A stretch of 48,837 nt of DNA, taken from assembly GCA_002803225.1 (NCBI GenBank), contig NXFV01001689.1, positions 1 to 48,837 on the forward strand, written 5' to 3'. Each line of letters begins with the position of its first letter. Within the stretch, counting starts at the first letter, position 1. Below, in pieces: positions 45,356-48,837 of the stretch. Below the pieces are notes generated by a model. That model searched no databases and was not told the origin of the DNA. It saw nothing but the letters and a program-made list of their open reading frames with translations. The position numbers and the translations under genes are program-made. The DNA comes from Gamarada debralockiae. Its lineage: Eukaryota; Ascomycota; Leotiomycetes; Helotiales; Hyphodiscaceae.

Positions 45356-46542
45356 TCATCTCAAGACGCCCGCACTTCTCGCACTCTCTCCAACCCTGAC
45401 ACCATCCTCCTCACCATCCTTCTCCCTCTCTCTTCCCCGACCTACACCGGCGACGTTGTCCCGAACTCCCACACTGGCCGTGGTACTAACACTCTCGCTC
45501 CTAGTTCGACTCGCATCACTCTGTCTCCTGGTCCTCAGTGTACGCTCCAGTTCCCTAATGCGTCTCTTAAGGGCCTCATTCTCCCGCTTCACGGCCTCAA
45601 GCTCGTGCCTATGAAAAGCAGTCTCCTCATATCGTCCCGTAGTCTGCACACTCGTGACACCTCCCTCAATCCCCGCTCCTGTTCCTAAGGTAGGTATATT
45701 CCCCGCACTCGGCTCCCGATGCATACTCATACTCGGTCTCTGCTGGTAGAAATACGGGAAATGGTCAGGATGCTGATAACTACTTTGCGCAGAGCTCATC
45801 AGAGCGGGACTACTAGCTCCGCTTTCTCTTGCACCCGTCATAGAGTTTTGTCTGCTGAGAGATTGGGATTGTGGGATTGAGTCGTGTCGAGGTGGGTTGC
45901 CGCGTGTGCGGTCCCCAGCAATTCCACCGACTGTCGTACCGGCTGTGAGACTGCGGATGGAAGTGCTAGACGAGGAGCGGTGGTGTCGGCGTTGAGAGGG
46001 CGTGGGGTGCGAGGGGCCTGAGAGAAGGTGATTTGCGTTGTGGTCGCCCTGATCGGGAAGGCCGGCTGACGTGGAGGAGGTATTGGATGCGACGGATGCG
46101 TTTTGGGCAGCGCGGAGCATAGAGAGTTCGCGGGTTAGGCGGTTCACCTATTTGCTTTTAGCGTTGATGGGACGTTGGGATTCAAGGGACGTACAACTGC
46201 TTCTTGCTCTTTCTCTAATTGCAGATGCAAATCAGCGGCAGTGAGAGGTCGTGGATGTCTCAAAGGTCCAGGTCCACTTCCAACTCCTGTATTGTCCCCA
46301 AGGATAGGTCCTGCTGCTACAGTAGCCATGGTCGTTGGCATATTAGGTGAAGCCAGAGGAGGGGATGTCTGATTGACGGCGCTTTGGTTCGAAGGGAGGA
46401 TATTGAAGGAGGGAGAAGAGAGGGGTAAAGCAGGAGGAGGCATCTGCTGGGACGTTCGTCTCGAAGTTGTTCTCGATGTGAGACGCGGAGATGAAGCCAA
46501 GGGTCGAGGGGAAGGCGGAACGCTATTCAGATCTGGCGCCAT
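45356..46542 (-). CDS. Coiled-coil, serine-rich fungal protein of unknown function
   Basis: Exons 46542-46195 and 46147-45356 total 1140 nt, giving 379 aa. The 47-bp intron has a GTACGT donor, GCTAAA branch and TAG acceptor. The start MAPDLNSVPPSPRPLASSP is followed by Ser/Pro/Thr-rich disorder. Two helical stretches have heptad character: about 104-135 (LHLQLEKEQEAVVNRLTREL, spanning the intron) and about 298-328 (HELEAVKRENEALKRRIREL). The second resembles a leucine zipper, but the basic region of a bZIP is not convincing on its N-side. Arg/Glu-rich and acidic sequence closes the protein. I do not recognise the family; a dimeric adaptor is a reasonable guess. Its start is 552 bp from the divergent small gene. 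Confidence 0.8.
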
Positions 46543-47094
46543 GGTCGATTGTAGCGAAATGGGGACGTCAAGGAGAAGTATTCGTAGGTGCTCATAAATC
46601 TACTTCAGCGAATTTGTAGATGTCTTTTTCAGCTTGATCGTCCCCGTGGCTTTTCGTCTTCAGGCGCGGTCCAACGTGGTTGCATTGATGGGTGAGACTA
46701 AACGAGGCCGGTTTAATCTCGCGTGGATGATCCGCGGCCATGATTGGCTGATCGCATTTGGCAGCTGGCAGCCTTGGGCAGCCTTGTCTTTAGGGGGCGA
46801 TTTTACTGTGTTTTGCCTATGACGTCGAATATTTAGTGTTGGTGGTGGGGTTTAAAAGGCCTTCTGTTGAGCAATTCATCACCCTTCTCCTCCATCAAAC
46901 AATTTCAATTCAACTCTACCTCCAAAAGTAAGTTTGTTACTCCAAAATCCATTGGGTTTATCCTTCCCATCAGCTCTTTCGCCAGAGTTTTTGACGAGGC
47001 TCGTGGCCCTCAATTGCCCCTCCTTTCTCACAACTTCTCCGAAATTCAAGCTTCTAACAAAGATAACAGAAGTCCACATACCAAACAATCCAAA
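46543..47094 (+). promoter_or_regulatory. Divergent promoter with CCAAT, STRE, CRE-like and TATA-like elements and a probable 5'-UTR intron
   Basis: Facing the 77-aa gene, in order: ATTGG (inverted CCAAT) at 46743-46747; AGGGG (stress response element core) at 46792-46796; TGACGTC (CRE/AP-1 like) at 46820-46826; TTTAAAAG (TATA-like) at 46851-46858; then a CT-rich leader. A GTAAGT at 46928 and CTAAC...ACAG ending at 47069 frame a probable 142-bp intron in the 5' UTR. Short motifs occur by chance; the ordered spacing makes a stress-inducible promoter plausible. Confidence 0.5.
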
Positions 47095-47413
47095 ATGTCT
47101 GCACCCAACGAAGGCCGTCAATCCCCACCCCCCGAGCAACAATCTGGAGCTCAACAACGAGACCCTCCTTCAAACGCCAAGGGCGTCAATCCCAACTCCA
47201 ACAATCAGAATGAGAGCAAGTCTCAAATCGATGTATGCCGTGCTCCCCTACCAAACCTAAATTCTCAGTTTTCATTTGTTTGCAAAACCAAAGCACAGAG
47301 CTAATTTTCCCACCCAGGGCCTTTCCTCCAACCCCAAGGGACCTCTCGATGACCACGTTGCGGAGACAGCGAAGAAGACCTTTGAGAATGTTGCAGGCGA
47401 AATCAAGAAATGA
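47095..47413 (+). CDS. 77-aa hydrophilic small protein
   Basis: Exons 47095-47232 and 47318-47413 total 234 nt, giving 77 aa. The 85-bp intron has a GTATGC donor and CCCAG acceptor in phase 0. It starts MSAPNEGRQSPPPEQQSG and is rich in Gln, Asn, Pro, Ser and charged residues, with no Cys, Trp or hydrophobic segment. The last third (GPLDDHVAETAKKTFENVAG) could form one amphipathic helix. It looks like a conserved small fungal protein expressed under stress, an inference from composition and the STRE-type promoter. No known domain. Confidence 0.75.
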
Positions 47414-48172
47414 GATACTTGGGAACGAAGTGTACGAATAGAGGACATCATGATGGATGGTTGGGCATGTATCTCTGCTGGGGCACATAGCATAGGCCAG
47501 GAGACTTCGCCAATACTAGGAACTTTCCCTCAAGCTCGAGACAGATCTTTCTAAGAATGTAGTGCGGAAAGAAATGTTTCCTTATTCGTTGAATGATTAT
47601 ATTGACCCCTGAATTGTATAGAAAGGCAGCTTTGAGTTGCATTGTCCTAGTTGGGATTACGGCTTTCAAAGCTTTCGTCGAATAGTAATAAGGAAAGTCG
47701 TCACACCAGACAACCACAAAACAACAAATATATCTGGGTTTGATCTTTTGTTCAAGGCAGGAGGGACAGCCCAACACAAGCGTTGCCAGTGTGTAGGTAC
47801 TTGATTTGGAGAGACTGTGAGGCCTCCTAACAAGTAAGGACGACCTCGAGCTGCGAGAAGCCTTTGCACCTATGGGTTGCTTCTGGCTGCTTTGTATTAC
47901 TGCAATGAGAACATACAATAGAAAATGCTTAGCTTAATTCATCAAATAATAACACCTTCACTGGGGATGCTAGGATGAGGTATTATCAGCCAATTCTTTC
48001 TCTTGTCCTTCGTATGCGGTTAGTAAGCTTGCTGCTTAGGCACTAATCACCTGAGCAGCCCAAAAGCGCCGAAATTTAGAAATGGCACTCGCGAAGCTGC
48101 CCTATGGTCATTCCGCTCCAATCTCATTACAGTACAACCTCTATACAAGAATATCGTTTGGAATCGCCTGCA
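47414..48172. other. Downstream flank, AT-richer, no gene
   Basis: 3' flank of the 77-aa gene and spacer before the transposon remnant. Minus-strand frames up to 156 codons (47448-47918) lack motifs and cross the 3' UTR, so I do not call them. Confidence 0.45.
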
Positions 48173-48837
48173 TATTCTTATAAGGGAGGTATTCTTATGT
48201 AAAGGGAGTTGATCAATTTGGCCTAAAAAATGGTAATATCGTCGTTTGATGAGCGTAATCGCTCTTATATCGTACAATCTCTCTCTATACTCGATCAAGA
48301 GCTTTGATATCAAGATCAGTCCCCTTTTGCAACTTCCACAGCTTTACTGTCTCTATCGCTCTCAAAGCTGCATCATCCTCTACTTGCTTAATCTCCTCTT
48401 CTTCATCACTTGATTCTCCCTCATCAACCCGATTAAAGCTTTAAGCTGCTACAACAGCATCAAAGATATCGCCCTCCTCATCAGGTATGGTTTCGTCTTC
48501 TGGGTTCAGGAATTCGTCAAGAGAAAGAGGGTCTCGAGAATATCCAGTGGTGACAATGAACCAATCGATGAGCTCTTGCTATGTCCCTAGAGCGTGTGTT
48601 TGATTGCGCTTTCAAATGATCAATCGATTAGCATCAGTAAGAGCTCTGCGACGCTTTTTCTCCTACATTCTAATGATATTTGTAGTTGTGGTGATGATAT
48701 TATAAGAATATTAAGGTAAAATTAGGTGGGTTCCAAGGTTCGGGACCTTGATTGGATAAGAATATTCTAGTAAGAGAGGTTATTCTTATTGGCTCACCTT
48801 AAAAAACGGGACCAAAGGACGTATTCTTATTGGTCAG
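48173..48837 (-). mobile_element. Degraded pogo/Fot1-type DNA transposon remnant, internally deleted, RIP-like stops
   Basis: One minus-strand frame from about 48655 to 48230 reads like the two ends of a fungal pogo transposase. It begins KKRRALTDANRLII, QELIDWF, resembling the CENP-B/Abp1-type N-terminal helix-turn-helix. It passes at once to the acidic C-terminal tail: DEFLNPEDETIPDEEGDIFD, ETVKLWKLQKG, DIKALDRV, QTTILPFFRPN. The DDE catalytic core is absent. Four in-frame stops (TGA, TAG, TAA, TAG) are each explained by C-to-T change from CGA, CAG or CAA. No indel occurs over about 440 bp. Copies of TATTCTTAT or its inverse at 48173, 48190, 48702, 48756, 48781 and 48822 may be subterminal repeats. 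The right boundary is uncertain and may lie beyond the window. Confidence 0.7.

Noticed and set aside
47448..47918. 156-codon minus-strand frame
   Set aside because: Covers the 3' flank of the 77-aa gene, with no motif or plausible start context.
1..48837. tRNA, rRNA, CRISPR, secondary-metabolite cluster
   Set aside because: No clover-leaf or B-box pattern stood out, no spacer-repeat array exists, and no PKS/NRPS/terpene core enzyme is present.

Overview
The window looks like nuclear DNA of a filamentous ascomycete (Pezizomycotina; Leotiomycetes is my guess from overall protein feel, not proven). The evidence is many short introns of about 45-120 bp with GTRNGT donors, CTRAY branch points and YAG acceptors, together with fungal-specific families: an ankyrin NACHT receptor, a DUF7708 protein, an Egh16-type secreted protein, a dysferlin-type peroxin and a pogo/Fot1 transposon tail. 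All exon models below were built by eye. Multi-exon genes called intact sum to a multiple of three. No database search was possible.

Layout. 1-2886 (-): NACHT/ankyrin NLR-like gene cut by the window edge and broken by two frameshifts. 4157-5963 (-): glucosidase II beta subunit. 7271-11191 (-): 1306-aa intronless disordered protein. 11192-16.7 kb: gene-poor. 16.7-17.6 kb (+): decayed alternative oxidase. 17855-18007 and 18371-19317 (-): a 50-aa zinc-ribbon microprotein beside a longer zinc-ribbon protein. 20453-21418 (-): Rtf2. 21701-29279 (+): TOR kinase. 30.3-30.9 kb (+): decayed Egh16/DUF3129 gene. 31583-32660 (+): short-chain dehydrogenase. 33106-33613 (-): PAM16, divergent from YIP1 at 33920-34920 (+). 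35198-36896 (-): Pex30/31/32-type peroxin. 37520-40197 (+): TRF4/5 poly(A) polymerase. 41190-43134 (+): DUF7708 protein. 43351-44002 (+): decayed DUF1989 gene. 44034-44857 (-): glutathione S-transferase. 45356-46542 (-): coiled-coil protein. 47095-47413 (+): 77-aa small protein with a stress-type promoter. 48.17 kb to the end (-): point-mutated pogo remnant.

Functionally this is a scatter of housekeeping genes (ER glycoprotein quality control, TOR growth signalling, mitochondrial import, ER-Golgi traffic, peroxisome membrane, RNA surveillance, fork termination) with no operon or biosynthetic-cluster logic. The main signal is decay. Four accessory genes (NLR, alternative oxidase, Egh16-like, DUF1989) carry frameshifts, three by my count with more than one lesion type or several frameshifts, while the long housekeeping frames (TOR 7.4 kb coding, 1306-aa ORF) are clean. 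The transposon remnant decays differently: four stops compatible with C-to-T change and no indel over about 440 bp, the pattern expected from RIP or cytosine deamination. I did not find a convincing new multi-gene system. The most novel-looking items are the zinc-ribbon microprotein pair and the contrast between the two modes of decay.
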